Origin: Glycine soja
Lineage: Eukaryota; Streptophyta; Magnoliopsida; Fabales; Fabaceae
Length of the DNA stretch: 64,000 nt
Direction of reading: 5' to 3'
NCBI RefSeq assembly: GCF_004193775.1
Contig: NC_041020.1
Location: forward strand, 50,385,097 to 50,449,096
The stretch's first letter is position 1. Each line of letters starts with the position of its first letter. The translations under genes and the position numbers were made by a program. The notes under the pieces are model-generated. The model saw nothing but the letters and a program-made list of their open reading frames with translations, made no database searches and was not told the origin of the DNA. Below are positions 13,001 to 24,712 of this stretch, one piece after another.

Positions 13001-15418
13001 AGATTGTACTTCATTGAAAACCATGTAGATAGTTAATTATGCTTTATTATTGGATGCACTGAAATGTTACTGTTGGAGGTATTACAATTCTCTAATTAGT
13101 ATTTTGGCAATTCCACAAATAATAATAATAATGCTCAAATGCTCCGATGAATGTTTTTAAAATAGTTTTTGTGAAACTTCCACCTGCTGAGAATACTACA
13201 ATTCTTACTTTCAGTTGGAGAAAGAGGCCTTTGTAAAGGGTGTTCCAATAGGACAAGCTCTTGATATAGACATCCCCCCTCCACGGCCAAAAAGAAAACC
13301 AAACAATCCTTATCCCCGGAAGACCAATGTTGGTGGTGCCCCAACATTACATAGCGGAGCAAGGCATGGAAAGCCTCTCATTTCAATTGTATCTTCACTT
13401 GGTAAACAAGCATTGGGCTTGGAGAAAGAACCCCTTCCAGAGGTTATATTTATTTTTATGTATTCCATGTCATTCGAATTTTCTGCCTTTCCCCCTTTCA
13501 TTGAAATCATTCCGCCTGTTCCTTTAGAAGCATGATGTCGACCTAAGGCCATCAACCGTAAAAGAAAATAAGGACCAAAGCTGCTCAAAAGTATTTACCA
13601 TTCTCCAAGAGGCACCCTGTTCATCTGTATCTTCCGCCAACAAGAATTCAACATCAATATTAGTGCCGCTGAGAAATTCATGTGCCCTAAGGAAGTTTAT
13701 ACCTTCGGTGAAAGATGTGATAACTCAAGATGAAACCAACGACTCTTTTGTTACTGATGATCTTGAAAATCAGAAGTTGGAGATAGATGATGGCAAGCAC
13801 ACTCAAAAGTCTAATGGCACTTGTAAAGTCTCTAAGTCGGAGAATTCTGGTGCTTCAGAATTGGTTCAAACTGAGAAAACAGATGGTCTTAATTGTGCAT
13901 TAACAATTGAAGGGGTGCAAGGCAATCAGAATTACCCAAGACATGTCCCTGTGCACGTTGTTGATGGGAACCTTGGAACTAGTACTCAAAATCCATCCCC
14001 AGATATGGTGTTTCAAGACTCCATATTTCAGCCGAAAGGAGGGGTTAATGGGCAACCTAACCTTGTCACCATTTCTGCTACATCAAACATAAGTGAAAGT
14101 CAAAACAACACTGCACGGTCCTCTATTCATCAATCATTTCCTCCTTGTCCTACCTTCACACAGGATGATTATCATTCATTTCTTCAGGTGTCCTCCACAT
14201 TTTCAAGTCTTATTGTCTCTACCTTGCTACAAAACCCTGCAGCCCATGCTGCAGCAAGTTTTGCTGCTACATTTTGGCCCTATGCAAATGCAGAAACTTC
14301 CGCAGATTCTCCCATGTGCACTCCAGATTTTCCATCAAGACAAATTGGCTCGCCTCCAAGTGTGACAGCTATTGCAGCTGCTACAGTAGCTGCCGCAACC
14401 GCATGGTGGGCTGCCCATGGACTGCTTCCTTTGTGTGCTCCGCTCCATACAGCTTTTGCCTGTCCTCCTGCATCAGCGATTGCAGTTCCATTAATGAATA
14501 TTGATGAATCACCACAAAAAACAGAACAAGAAGAGATTAAACCACAAAATTCTTCTCTGCAAGATCAGATACTGGATCCAGAACACTCAGAAGCTCAACA
14601 TTCAGCTCCTAAGTCCCCAGCTGTTTTTTCATCCAAATCTGAGGAGAGGGGAGATGCCAATTTAAATACTTCACCAAAGGCTACTAATCATGAGACGAAT
14701 CAGGTCATTTCTGAGAACCCCGATTCCAACAAAATGAAGGGCAGAAAACCTGTAGACCGTTCCTCATGTGGTTCCAACACAACCTCTAGCAGTGAAGAGA
14801 CCGAGTTACTACTGAAGGATGAGAAAGAAAAGGAAGAGCCCAAAACACCTGATGCAAACATTTTAGATACCGAGCTTAGTAATCGTCGTAGTAGAAGCAT
14901 TAACAACCTTACTGATTCTTGGAAGGAGGTCTCTGAAGAGGTATGATTGTATATCTTATGATGAAATGTTAATGTAATGTATGCATGCATTGCTTCTTTC
15001 CTCATGCCACTGTTATTTTCAGGGGCGTCTTGCCTTTCAGGCTCTATTCTCCAGAGAGGTGTTGCCACAAAGCTTTTCACCTACTCATGATTTGATAAAT
15101 GAGGATAATCAGATAGACAGCATCAAGGATAACGACCAAAACACAGACTACAAAGATGAAGACCTTGAAAGCAAGAAATGCAGTTCTAATAGTGATGGGG
15201 TGCAGAAAAATCTGCTATTTGTCAAAGATAACAATGAGGAGGAGGGACTGCTAATCATAGGTCTTGGACCAGGAAAGCTAAAGACTCGTCCAACAGGGTT
15301 TAAACCTTACAAAAGATGTTCGGTAGAGGCCAATGAAAACAGGATCGGAACAGCCTGCAACCAAGGTGAAGAAAAAGGTCCTAAGAGAATACGCTTGAAT
15401 GGGGAGGCTTCAACTTGA
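3270..15418 (+). CDS. LHY: LHY/CCA1-type MYB clock transcription factor
   Basis: Coding exons: 3270-3308, 4206-4317, 4540-4601, 13215-13442, 13528-14940, 15023-15418. Together they encode 749 aa with every junction in frame. The single MYB repeat (about residues 21-71) contains [16 protein letters not shown] and ends with the SHAQKFF motif at 63-69, the mark of the CCA1/LHY/REVEILLE class. A conserved basic, proline-rich block follows ([17 protein letters not shown]), then an Ala-rich middle and the LHY-specific C-terminal stretches [11 protein letters not shown] (619-629) and [12 protein letters not shown] (710-721). The family are dawn-phased nuclear repressors that bind evening elements in clock genes such as TOC1/PRR and ELF. 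Intron 2 has a GC donor (AAG-gcaata). Intron 3 is 8613 bp and contains LINE, copia and MULE relics, whereas introns 4 and 5 are only 85 and 82 bp. Length and motifs match soybean LHY proteins; whether it is the chromosome 3 or 19 copy is not decided. Confidence 0.96.
3610..3890. repeat. Possible degenerate repeat in LHY intron 1
   Basis: A stretch with recurring TGCAATTGTGGTTGC / CCGCAACTGCAATTT-like words in both orientations, typical of dispersed soybean transposon derivatives. Boundaries and family are not resolved. Confidence 0.3.
5560..5950 (-). mobile_element. LINE (L1-type) reverse transcriptase C-terminal relic
   Basis: Read on the minus strand, the stretch translates in broken frames to the C-terminal end of plant LINE reverse transcriptases: a [13 protein letters not shown] piece, then [10 protein letters not shown], then [19 protein letters not shown] and a basic RRRGRLRR segment. 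These are the usual GSECW...MRMLRWMCG...RLRWFGH...GRGRPKK landmarks. Several stops and frame breaks show it is dead. It lies antisense to LHY inside intron 3. The 5' part of the element is not seen. Confidence 0.75.
6310..6368. repeat. Short inverted repeat (hairpin) in LHY intron 3
   Basis: A 16-base arm at 6310-6325 (AAGGGGGACTGGTTTG) is repeated in perfect reverse complement at 6353-6368, with a loop of about 27 bases and partial extra pairing (GGCAAG / CTTGG). It could be the remains of a MITE or a small RNA hairpin; there is no sign of a known microRNA. Confidence 0.8.
7180..8815 (+). mobile_element. Ty1/copia retrotransposon relic (protease-integrase part)
   Basis: Translation in shifting frames on the + strand gives copia polyprotein landmarks in order: a protease-region [22 protein letters not shown] motif near 7375-7420, a [19 protein letters not shown] piece near 7465-7505, and an integrase-core [26 protein letters not shown] block (broken here into several words) near 8110-8180, followed by more decayed integrase. 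Many stops and frameshifts show it is inactive. It lies sense to LHY in intron 3. I see no LTRs, and reverse transcriptase is missing or too degraded to read. Confidence 0.85.
8463..8554. repeat. MITE-like inverted repeat inside the copia relic
   Basis: Two arms of about 35 bases pair imperfectly: the left contains CATTCATTTTCTTGAAATCTA and the right its near reverse complement (TAGATTCTAAGAAAATGAATG), around a short AT-rich centre. Size and form fit a small MITE that inserted into or next to the copia relic. Confidence 0.6.
9432..9625. repeat. Dispersed AGCTTATGAAAATA-type repeat, probable DNA-transposon end
   Basis: Begins with a GGTCCCGTTTGGAAGAGCTT-like end and contains several direct and inverted copies of the words CTTATGAAAAT and ATTTTCATAAG. 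A related reverse-oriented stretch around 10380-10480 may be its partner end. Family assignment is uncertain. Confidence 0.35.
10011..10057. repeat. (AT)n microsatellite
   Basis: About 23 AT units, within LHY intron 3. Confidence 0.95.
10645..12197. mobile_element. Non-autonomous Mutator-like element (MULE) with long TIRs
   Basis: The left end (10645 to about 10850) and the right end (about 11990-12197) are long terminal inverted repeats of about 200 bases, both beginning GAGTAAA(A/G)TATCAA and sharing stretches such as AAATGTGTGATGTGACACG. The 1553-bp element is flanked by identical 10-bp copies of GTTTCTTATA at 10635-10644 and 12198-12207, which I read as the target-site duplication. MULEs typically have long TIRs and 8-11-bp duplications. 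The interior holds no transposase; it carries an 80-codon frame at 11336-11578 without a recognised domain. The intact duplication suggests a fairly recent insertion into LHY intron 3. Confidence 0.85.
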
Positions 15419-15850
15419 TGCTTGATATATCCATGCAACCACACAAAGAAAATCTCTAGTTTTGCATATATTATTTCTTAGTTTCCTTGTTCATTGTCTG
15501 TATTGCTTATTTTCTAATTCTGCAGCTCACGAAACTTGTCGTGTAGGTGTGTGTACCATATTAAATTATTACATTACACTCTTTTTACTTTCTTGGACTG
15601 ATGCTACTGCATTTGAAAACTCTGCTAAAATGGACCTAGACAAGAAACATTAAGTACTGTTTTAGCATTGATCATTTAAGTAATTTAATGATCCTTCATT
15701 CAGTCAATTCCCACGTTTTAATTTTAGTTGTGTGGCATCTGTGAACTATTTTCCTGTATACAAAATCCGCCCAGGTTGAACAGAATGTGCTTGTATGTTG
15801 GCTGTGGTGATCCACATACATATTGGTTTTGAAGAAGGGAGCTTTCTTTC
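15419..15850 (+). other. LHY: LHY 3' untranslated region (approximate)
   Basis: Sequence after the LHY stop at 15416-15418 is T-rich and of mixed composition, as in plant 3' UTRs, up to roughly 15.8-16.0 kb (an AATAAA lies near 16017). The end is not defined by the sequence alone. The short frame at 15462-15653 in this region is not supported as a gene. Confidence 0.4.
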
Positions 15851-18460
15851 TTTTGCAATTGCTTTCATGAAAGTTAATTACTTTGCACTACACGAATGAT
15901 TCTCAAATTTGAATTATTTTTACTTCATGATTAATTATATAGTTTTCCCTCTTTCTTGATATCATCTGAAGGATGTTCCTTTGCATTTAACTCTACTTTT
16001 AATGTAAAATATAAGCAATAAATCTTGCCATAGTAGCGGAAATTTAGTGCTTTTTTTGTAACCAGTTAGACATTGTGAATGATTTGATTTGGTGTATCAA
16101 AATAGTGAAATTATGACTATTTTCATTATAACTTAGTAATTCAAAATACTATTTTCATTACAAATTGTTTAAACAAGACTAACCTACCTTTCATGCGAAA
16201 GCTATGAGGATCTGCACATACAGATGCAGTAACTCTAACCTGTTTGAAGGACGTAGTGAGGAAATTCCATACACTTTACTTAAGACAGCAAATGCACGGG
16301 ATGCTGCTAATGCCACAAGTTTGAATTTTCTAATACATGAACATAGCAGGATGGATCCCTCGTGAGATTTGCAACTCCAACTTCCATGCTAGTTCTCTTT
16401 GAAGAGCTAGTGGAATTATCTTGCACAGATGCCTCAAGAAATAAATAAAAAATTCAATGTTGCGAAATGAGGATTGGCTACTTGGGTAATCTACCTCGAT
16501 GGATTTCCTTATAAGTAAAACTGAATAGAAAAGTGGAGCTTAGGAATTGACAAAAAAAGACAGGAGGAAGCAACACAAGAATGAGAATACAAAATATTCA
16601 GAACACAGACTTCTGCAAAGATAAAGTAATCAGAATGTAGTTTAGTGGATTGAAAAAAGATGTTTATAAAAGACAAAGAACTGTCATTTTATGTTTTTAG
16701 TGAATAGAATAAAAAAAAATTATCGTTGTTTAGACTCCTCACAACCTGAAATTGACCATTATCATCAAATAATGAGCAAGACAGACTCACTAATAAAGAT
16801 GAGATCTACAAAACTTATAATTGATTCATTTAAAAATTATTCTTTAACAATCAGAACATTTCTAAACGAGAACGTTTTCGACCTCATAATTTCTTCATAT
16901 GAACCGTTGAATGGGTAGAGTTACCACCATAATCTATATTGAGAAATTGTAAATTTTTTACATCGCCGTTCATTAGACAAGTCTAAATTTCATCCCTCAC
17001 CTAAGAGAGCCTTACTTATCCCCAAACAAAGCTTTGCGACTCTCGTTTCGCTAAAGTAAGTACCCATGCTCCACCTCAGCACCTTCCATGGACCCAGGAT
17101 ATTATGTAATCTATATTTCTTAGGTCTTAGCTACACTCTTTGTTTCTGTCAAAAGAAAAACTACAATCTTTGTTTAATAATTTGAGATAAAAATAAAATG
17201 GTTTGATTAGACATTTGACTGTTCTTTCCGTCTATATTTGATCTCGACCTAGTAGCTAGAATCTTCTAAAATAAACAAATTGGATGTTAGAAGTAAGCCA
17301 AGTGAAACTCCTGGTTTAGTTTGTGAAGGAGATACCTAGTGTTAATTAAACATATTATATGAAGTTTGGTGTCATTTATTATCATTGTGTTCATCTTCAA
17401 AACGGTGAGGAAGTGTAAAATAAATAAATGAAAACTAATTATCCCTCTACTTTCACTAAATTATTATTTTATACCCTAAATAAGTAGTAAAGCATTGAAC
17501 GTACTCCTCTACGATGTTTAAAGAAGAAAATAAAAGCTTTTTTTTTCTCTTTATTAACGATTACTGGCTAGGACGCTTAATAGAACACAAACAGCTTCTT
17601 CTTCTTCTTCTTTTTTGACACATGAACACATATACAGCTGTTAAGTTAAATTATTGTACTTGTACTTTTGAGAAGAATATTATTTGATGAAATTTGTTAC
17701 GTCATATTTTAGTTTGATGTGTGTAGACATTATTAGAATAACCATCTTACACAATATAATAAGATTGCATTTAAATATGACAAATTAGGATTTTTAAAAA
17801 ACATTTTTTAGTGATAAATGGAATTTAAATTAGAAAGTTTTACATTGTCAAGAAATTTTTTTATCCAAAGTTTTAATTATTTGTGTAAAATTTATTTTAT
17901 TCTGGACAAATTTTGATTTTGTCAAGCTTTTGAACAAGCTTGAAGCTGGCCCAAATTTAAGTTCGGCCATCAATTTGGGCTTAAATTTTTTATAATTTGA
18001 TCGATTCGTAAATCCCGTAGTAATCATATATTTTATTCACAATATTTATATATGTGCATGACTAATATATAAATATTATTTTCATCTTGTTAGTTTTGGA
18101 TGTACGTGCTTGATCTATTATTGTCCATATGTTAGACTATTTTATTTAGTGGTAATAAATATATGTGCATATTTTGTTCTCCCATGCTCATATTTAAGTT
18201 ATATAATATATTTTGAATTCTTAAAATATATTTTTGATCTCTCAAATTATTATAAATATTAATTGTACTCCTATAAAAATTAATATATTTTTATTCTTTA
18301 CATTTTAACAAAAACACATGTTTTCAGTCTTTAATGAGAACTTAAAGTCTCTTTACTGCTCAAATTAGCGAAAACACTGGTGCTTTGTATTCAATGTATT
18401 TAAAATTAAATATGAAAAATTTACATTTTTTTTAACAAGACGAATTACTAAATTGATCAT
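15851..18460. other. Intergenic, no gene seen
   Basis: AT-rich sequence with only short random frames. The segment 16200-16520 is of higher complexity but gives no recognisable protein on either strand. Confidence 0.6.
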
Positions 18461-18469
18461 GTCGCTTTA

Positions 18470-19920
18470 AGCGGCATATGCCAATTTTTTTTAATAGGGT
18501 CTTCGAAAGAAGACACGGCAGAAAATAGGAAATTTTCTGAAAATTGATCTTACCGCTTGCGTTAATACTATAATTATGTTAGTTATATTGAGTTTTATTT
18601 TCATTAATAATCTATTCCGTGTATGAATCAATAAAATTAATATTAATCTAACGAAAGAAAAACGAATTTGTAATCACCAAATCATCATCCTAACCGAATT
18701 GGAATCCTAGGTTATCCATTGGATTCAATTAGTTGTGAGCCGAAATTCAACCTTGCCTCATGGCATGCGAGTCTTTGTGGTCTAATGTTAACCTACCAAT
18801 TCGTTTAAATAATAATTTAAAATTGTAAGACCGAGTATCGTTTCTACCGGGATTTTATATGCACTCTAATAGTGCATATTCAATTTGTATGTAATTAATA
18901 AACGAATTGGAAAAATACTAAGTAGATAATTTTGGTTGTAAATTAAATGATGGTGCAATTCTATACTAAAATTAAGAAAAGGAAACAAACACATTGAGCT
19001 TGATGACGAAGAACAAATGTGGGATTGATTATGTCGGGGGCTCCCTACCAGAACCTCTCTTGATGTAATTATGATGATTTTTCTCTATTTTATATTATTC
19101 TAGTTGTCACCTACACCTACGAAATTACTCTAACTATGATTCCTCACGCGAGAGAGTCTTATTCTCCTAGTTTCATTATTAATCCCTCAAGAACTAAACT
19201 AAGTGAACATGACTAATAAAGATGTACACCTCGGCTAAATTACTTCGCACTATCCCTAGAAATAAAGTATTTTAGATGTTCTTCCAAGTTCTAAGGATTA
19301 ACCATATTTTCCAATGCTTAAACCCTAACATAACATATAAATGGATGATCAAACCACATACATGAAAATAAACATAGGAAGAAACAATGAAACTAGCAAT
19401 AATATCAAATAGATAGTAAGAGTTTTTACATCAAGAGAGTTTGGTGGAAGCTCCCCAACAATGGAGTGTTTAGCCCTCCATGGTCATGGAGAGCTCAACT
19501 ATACAAAAGTGTGTAAGAGGTTAAAAGAAAGGGAATGGAAGTGAAGTGGGAAAAAGAGTGGGCTCTCAATGATTATCTTCCTCTAGCTCAAGTTCTAGGG
19601 TTTTTCTTCTTATTTCTGAACAACCTGTTTTTCTTCCCTTGCCTTCTGCTTAAAAAACCCTCCTGAGTTTGATTTCCCACGATTGCACACCGAGCGCGCA
19701 AGTACACTAAGCGCGAATAAATGGTTGGGCGCTAAACGAGCCATGCGCGCTAAGCGCCCTTTCGCCAGACTGCAAGTTCGCTAAGCTACTTCTTCGCACT
19801 GGGCAGACATCCTCCCGCTAAGCGCCAAATCTTGCTAAGCGAGCTCTGCGCGCTGAGCGCAAATCATCAGGCTTCAACTTCACTTCCTATTCTTTGCCTG
19901 TAGATTGCAAAATAAAACCA
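18470..19920. mobile_element. Decayed LTR-type repeat with GCGC motifs
   Basis: Composition changes from the AT-rich flanks to a balanced, non-coding sequence. At 19680-19870 there are many copies of words like GCGCTAAGCGC, CTAAGCGCG and CTGAGCGC. The same type of cluster recurs at 52960-53170. I take it for part of an LTR or untranslated region of a soybean retrotransposon family. No gag or pol frames, clear LTR ends or target duplications are visible, so class and limits are uncertain. Confidence 0.4.
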
Positions 19921-20084
19921 TTAAGACAATATGAATTAGCATTTTAAGGCACCTACTGCATAAAACTCATAGAATGTCGAATTTATAATGATTCACACAA
20001 AAAGAAACAATAAAAATGGGAGGACATTGCTACTTCTTATATGTTTTAATTACATAATCTACTTCTGCACATCAATTATCATCC

Positions 20085-20500
20085 AACGTCTCCATTGGAT
20101 TCAATGGACCCGATGGAGAGGTAATGGGTCAATGAGTTAATGGTTCAACCGGTAGATTAGTAATTGGTATGGTATGATCCGATATACATTAAAAGTTCAA
20201 AATTATATATGTACCTATTGTATCTAAGTATGTAACTAATATTATTTGAGTAAGAAAAGTTCATATATACTTCAAAATCTAAAATAACAATTAATGATAA
20301 TGAGATATCAAAACAATGTCGTAAAGGTGGTCTATTTTTATTTTTTTTGTAAAACCGGTCAGGTCGGACCAATCCAATCGGGATCCGATACCTAATTGAC
20401 CAAGCCATCCTAAGTCAATTGCATGACCGATCCAATAGTAAAATTGATCTAGTTAGGTCATCGGGTCCCGATTGGTCTAGTCAAACCGAATTTCACAACT
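20085..20500. repeat. Probable MITE or foldback-type repeat with GGTTCAACCGG / GACCC words
   Basis: The left side has TGGACCCGATGGAG, ATGGGTCAATG and GGTTCAACCGG; the right side has AAACCGGTCAGGTCGGACC, GGTCATCGGGTCCCGATTGG and TCAAACCGAA. They read as inverted, related ends around an AT-rich centre. Exact ends and target duplication are not clear. Confidence 0.4.
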
Positions 20501-20519
20501 ATGTTATTATTGTCATTAT

Positions 20520-21990
20520 TCATCATCAATTAATGCTTTAATTTATGGTAATGACAAAAAAAAGAATTTTAAATGTTTAAAAGATAATTTTTTTAAAGAA
20601 TTAAAATAAAAAAATGCTCTATTTTATTGGCAGCAAAAGATTATATAAATCTTATAAAATAATATTTTATTATATATGATTATATATAATAATTTGTACT
20701 TTGTTGAGGTGAATATACTGCCATAGAATGGAGCATTTTCAACTTACACATCTAAAAGAAAGAAATCGCTTGCTTCTCACCTAACTCATAAAGGTGAACC
20801 CTAATCACTACTCTTTTGGCTCTATATAAAAGAATTGTGCTGGTCACAAGGGTGGAAAAAACAAAAGAACATAATTATATGTTGACAATTAGAGGTACAA
20901 ACATAATTACAGGGTTGGCAATTAGATATGCTGATTTAATTCGCTAATACTTATTGTATGTGGCCAAATTAGAATGCGGTTAAATACAATGGCTGACCTG
21001 AACAGCAGTCCTGGTTCTGGTTGACAACACTTTTTGTGTTCATTTGTTTACGTACTGCCTAGGCCAATAACAATAACATGGTATGGAACACTACTTGATT
21101 AGGTTTTGTTAGGATTCTCTTTGACAAAATTACGTGAAAAAATTAGATAAAAGTAAACTGATAGTTAAAACTAGTAATTTATTTTATTAAATCATAAGTG
21201 TGTTAAAATTATTTGTTCAAGTAACTATAAAATATAAAATCATATAAAGGATAAAAATAATAAAATTTTACTTTAAATAGAAAAGATAAAGATAATAAAA
21301 AATAAAAAATTAATGTTTTAAAAAATGTATTATTTTAAATAACGTCTAAAAAATATTAGAAATTATTAAAAAAATAGTTAAACAAACTTTTTAATTAAAA
21401 AAAGTAAAAGATAAATGAAGTGGTCCCAAAGACGTTGGGGGTTATTTGGGCTTTACCTGGCTCCTGAGTCCTGGCATCGTGCGCTTCTACCGGCGACAGA
21501 CTGGGCATAGGTCCCTAACATTAATTACTTTCTCTTTTTCTTTTTCTAAGCTACGCATCCAAATTCCATACATTGTTCACAGATCTGACATTCCCTAATC
21601 CTTAAACTATCTTTCACACGGACGGTAAATTATTATTCCAATTTCAGCTTAGAAATATGTTTATATTTAGTGTTTTAATTTCTAACTTTTCTAAATTGGT
21701 ATCTTATGAATATTGGATAAAGTTTTAGTAGTAAACTTTCAATGGAAATTATGATAAAGGTGGGATGTTAACAAATTTTTTTATAGAAACTTTTTACTTC
21801 CGAGTATTTAAAATGAAGTATGTATCCTGAGTTAGAGGTGGAAATCTGGATTCCCATGCAAGTTATGGGACGTAATTGTGCAATTCAACAAGCTTGGCCA
21901 CGCTCGCTCAGCACAGCCTCCCATACGAAATGTACCCCATTCCTCAGACCAATAATCGTCTCCAACTTCTATGCCTCCCTGACAAATCAC
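20520..21990. other. Intergenic, includes upstream region of the receptor gene
   Basis: AT-rich DNA with no recognisable gene. A GC-richer piece at 21420-21510 and mixed sequence up to 21990 may belong to the promoter of the receptor pseudokinase gene that starts at 22076. Confidence 0.55.
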
Positions 21991-21998
21991 AACTATGG

Positions 21999-22006
21999 TT
22001 ATATAC
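21999..22006 (+). promoter_or_regulatory. Putative TATA box of the receptor pseudokinase gene
   Basis: TTATATAC lies 70-77 bases before the chosen start codon at 22076, which would give a leader of about 40 bases. It also argues against using the in-frame ATG at 21995, which would sit upstream of or inside this box. Confidence 0.4.
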
Positions 22007-22075
22007 TACTCCATTTTGGTCTATTTATTACTACTTCACTTGACTCACTCCCTCTTCTTCCTTAGATACAATACA

Positions 22076-24712
22076 ATGTCACCTATCATTGTCCTCCTCT
22101 CTTTTCTTCTTCTTCTTCTGTGCTTCCCTTTTTCTTGTTCCCTCCAACACCATCAATCCCCTTTCCTTCCAAACTCCTGCAATAATGTAACATGCGGGGA
22201 CCTCCATGTTCCCTTTCCTTTCCATGTCAACACTTCATGTGACTCAATTTCCAGCGCCTTCCATCTCTCGTGCTCAAATTCCTCTGCCCTTTTACTCAGA
22301 ATTGGCCCAGTGAGCTACACAGTCTTGGAATTCTTCCCAGATGGTGTGCTGGTCGACTTTCCAGGCTCATCATCCTGTAGACAGTACTATGACTTGAACT
22401 CTTTTGGCAGAAATTTTGCAGGGAAGGACTACTTTGGCTTGTCGGTTGATAATGTTATTGGGCTCTATGACTGTGAGGATTCTTCTCTGTGCAAAGCAGA
22501 TTGTGAAACCATTGACTTGCCTGGTTGTGATGGAAAGGGTGGAGGCTCCCTTGCCTGCTGCTATCCACTCTCTGACCATACCATATGGCATGTTGGAGAT
22601 GGCTTTTCGGTGTTTTCTCAGTTTGGATGCAGAGGGGTTTCTAGTTGGGCTGTTCTGAGAGGCTCCACTTGGGGAAAACGAGGCGTCAAGTTGGAATGGG
22701 CACTTCCCAGGAACTCCTCTTCTGAAGTTTGTGCTACGAATGCTAACATTGCCAATTCTACAGCAGTTCAAGGAGGCGTCAGATGTGTCTGCCAAAATGG
22801 ATATGTTGGTGATGGTTTTGCTAATGGAACTGGATGTTTGCAGGGTCAGTACTTTTCATCATATAAAAAGAAGTATTTGTTTTGTTGACATCTTATATTT
22901 ACAATTATGTTGTTTATATTTTTTGAAAGAAACTGTGATGCATGTGAGTAACACTCTGATATAGTAATTCTTTGTGCAACCTAAACCCCTTGCTCAAATA
23001 TTTTTCTTGAAAAATTCGAGCTTCTGCTTCTCATTTTTGTACATTATCATCACTAGATTGGCTGGCCTTTTTTCTCATAGAAAACCATTTCTTTCTGGAC
23101 ACCAGCAAGCAGGTTGTAGAACTAAAAATAACAGTCTTATGGTTTCTCACATGTCTATTAAGATAATATGAATAAGCATATAAATGAATTTCTGGGTCCT
23201 GAGCTTATAAACCGTGTGACTTTTTAACGTTCTCCATTCACGTTTGACATTTTCTTCTGGTTGTTGTATTCCTGGCAGCCTGCATAAAGGATGGAAAGGA
23301 AGCATATGGAAGTGACTGCTACATCAAAAGGCATGATCAGAGGAAATTTGTTATGATCGCCGGTAAGTAGTAGAGCATTGTAAAATTCTAGTAATTTTAT
23401 TTTCCTGAAGTCTTGAGTGCGCCAAATCACAAATTACAACGTCACCAACCTGAAGGACACATTCACAAGTTATGCAAAAGTCACAATAAGGATTCATGAC
23501 TACCAGATTTATTTTCATTTCTTCATCATTTTCCTTCATCTATATAATATGGTGGTCATGTTCAGTTATACTTAGTTACTTACATTTATTGTGTTAATCT
23601 AATGGCATCCTTAACTCAAAACCATCACCAACATATCCATTTTGACAGGAATCATTGGCCCAGTTCTCATTGTTGCTTCCCTGGTTGCACTATTTTATCT
23701 TCTTAAAAGGCCAACAAAACCAGGGATGTTTTACACAGAGCAGGCTTACTATCAAAACATTACAATCCCCAAAGCTTGTAAAACTCGATTATTCAGCTTC
23801 CATGAGCTAGAGGAAGCCACTAAAGGTTTTGAAGAGGGTCAGAAACTAATGCATGACAATAATGGGACAATTTTCGCTGGAGTTTTAGGGGATGAATCTC
23901 ACATAGCTGTCCACAAGTTACAGTGCCAGAAGAATGACTTGATACAAGTCCTGTCACAAATCGAGGTTCTATCTTCTATTGTGCATAGAAACATGGCTCG
24001 CATTCTTGGATGCTGTATTGAATCTGGCAACACTCTAGTAGTTTATGAGTATCCTTCCAATGGTACCTTGGAGGAACATTTACATCAAAGCAAAGGACAA
24101 CAACTTCGTTTAGATTGGTATAGGAGATTGACTATTGCTGCAGAAACAGCTAGTGTTCTTGCATTCTTACACTACGAGAACAATCCTCCCATACTTCACC
24201 ATAACCTTAAATCTGCCTGCATCTTCCTAGATGATGACTATTCTGTCAAGATTGCAGGATTTGGTCTGATCAACTCCAATTTTTACTATGGTTCTCACTT
24301 ACACAAGAACTATGAAGCATTTGACATCTGCAAAAATGATGTTTACGATATGGGTGTGTTGCTTCTTGAGATTATCTCAGGCTCAAATCAGTTGGATTCA
24401 CCAACTTTGGCTTTACAGCATGTAAGGGCTGGAAAATTTGAAGAAATTTTGGACCCATTTCTTTGCTATGATGAGCAACCACATTACCGCCAAGAGCAAA
24501 TGCAAATAATTGCAGATCTAGCTACAAGGTGCCTGTTATTTGGGGTAGATGGAAGGCTAGGAATGATAGATGTTGTGAGGGAGTTAGTACACATGACTAA
24601 AGAAAGTCTTGATGGAGGAATTATGAAAGGACCTGCACTGGAGGAGACATTCTCAAATTCAAGCCTTCTTCAGATGATATCAATGTCTCCTGATTCTATG
24701 AGTGTCCCTTGA
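22076..24712 (+). CDS. WAK/LRK10L-like receptor pseudokinase, similar to At2g46850
   Basis: Exons 22076-22844, 23279-23362 and 23649-24712 join in frame to 638 aa. Residues 1-23 are a hydrophobic signal peptide (MSPIIVLLSFLLLLLCF). A Cys-rich extracellular part follows, with the spacing of the GUB_WAK galacturonan-binding domain (NSCNNVTCGDLHVPFPF, then CxxC-type pairs) and a short EGF-like stretch (VRCVCQNGYVGDGF). A membrane helix lies at about 286-303 and a kinase-like domain at about 332-620. Key kinase residues are lost: the Gly loop is unrecognisable, the VAIK Lys position is His373 (IAVHK), the HRD Asp is Asn470 (HHNLKS), and the DFG Asp is Gly488 (AGFG); the activation segment is very short. 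It should not phosphorylate by the usual mechanism and may act as a scaffold or cell-wall sensor. The Arabidopsis homologue is annotated as probably inactive. The start was chosen for the signal peptide and its distance from the TATA box. Confidence 0.92.

Noticed and set aside
13310..13588. 92-codon minus-strand frame over LHY exon 4
   Set aside because: It overlaps the conserved LHY exon in antisense and has no domain or promoter of its own.
14700..15080. 126-codon minus-strand frame over LHY exons 5-6
   Set aside because: It is antisense to the LHY coding sequence and crosses the intron; it is an artefact of the acidic, Ser-rich codons.
21995..22075. In-frame upstream ATG extending the receptor by 27 residues
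   Set aside because: It lies at the putative TATA box and would bury the signal peptide; 22076 is the better start.
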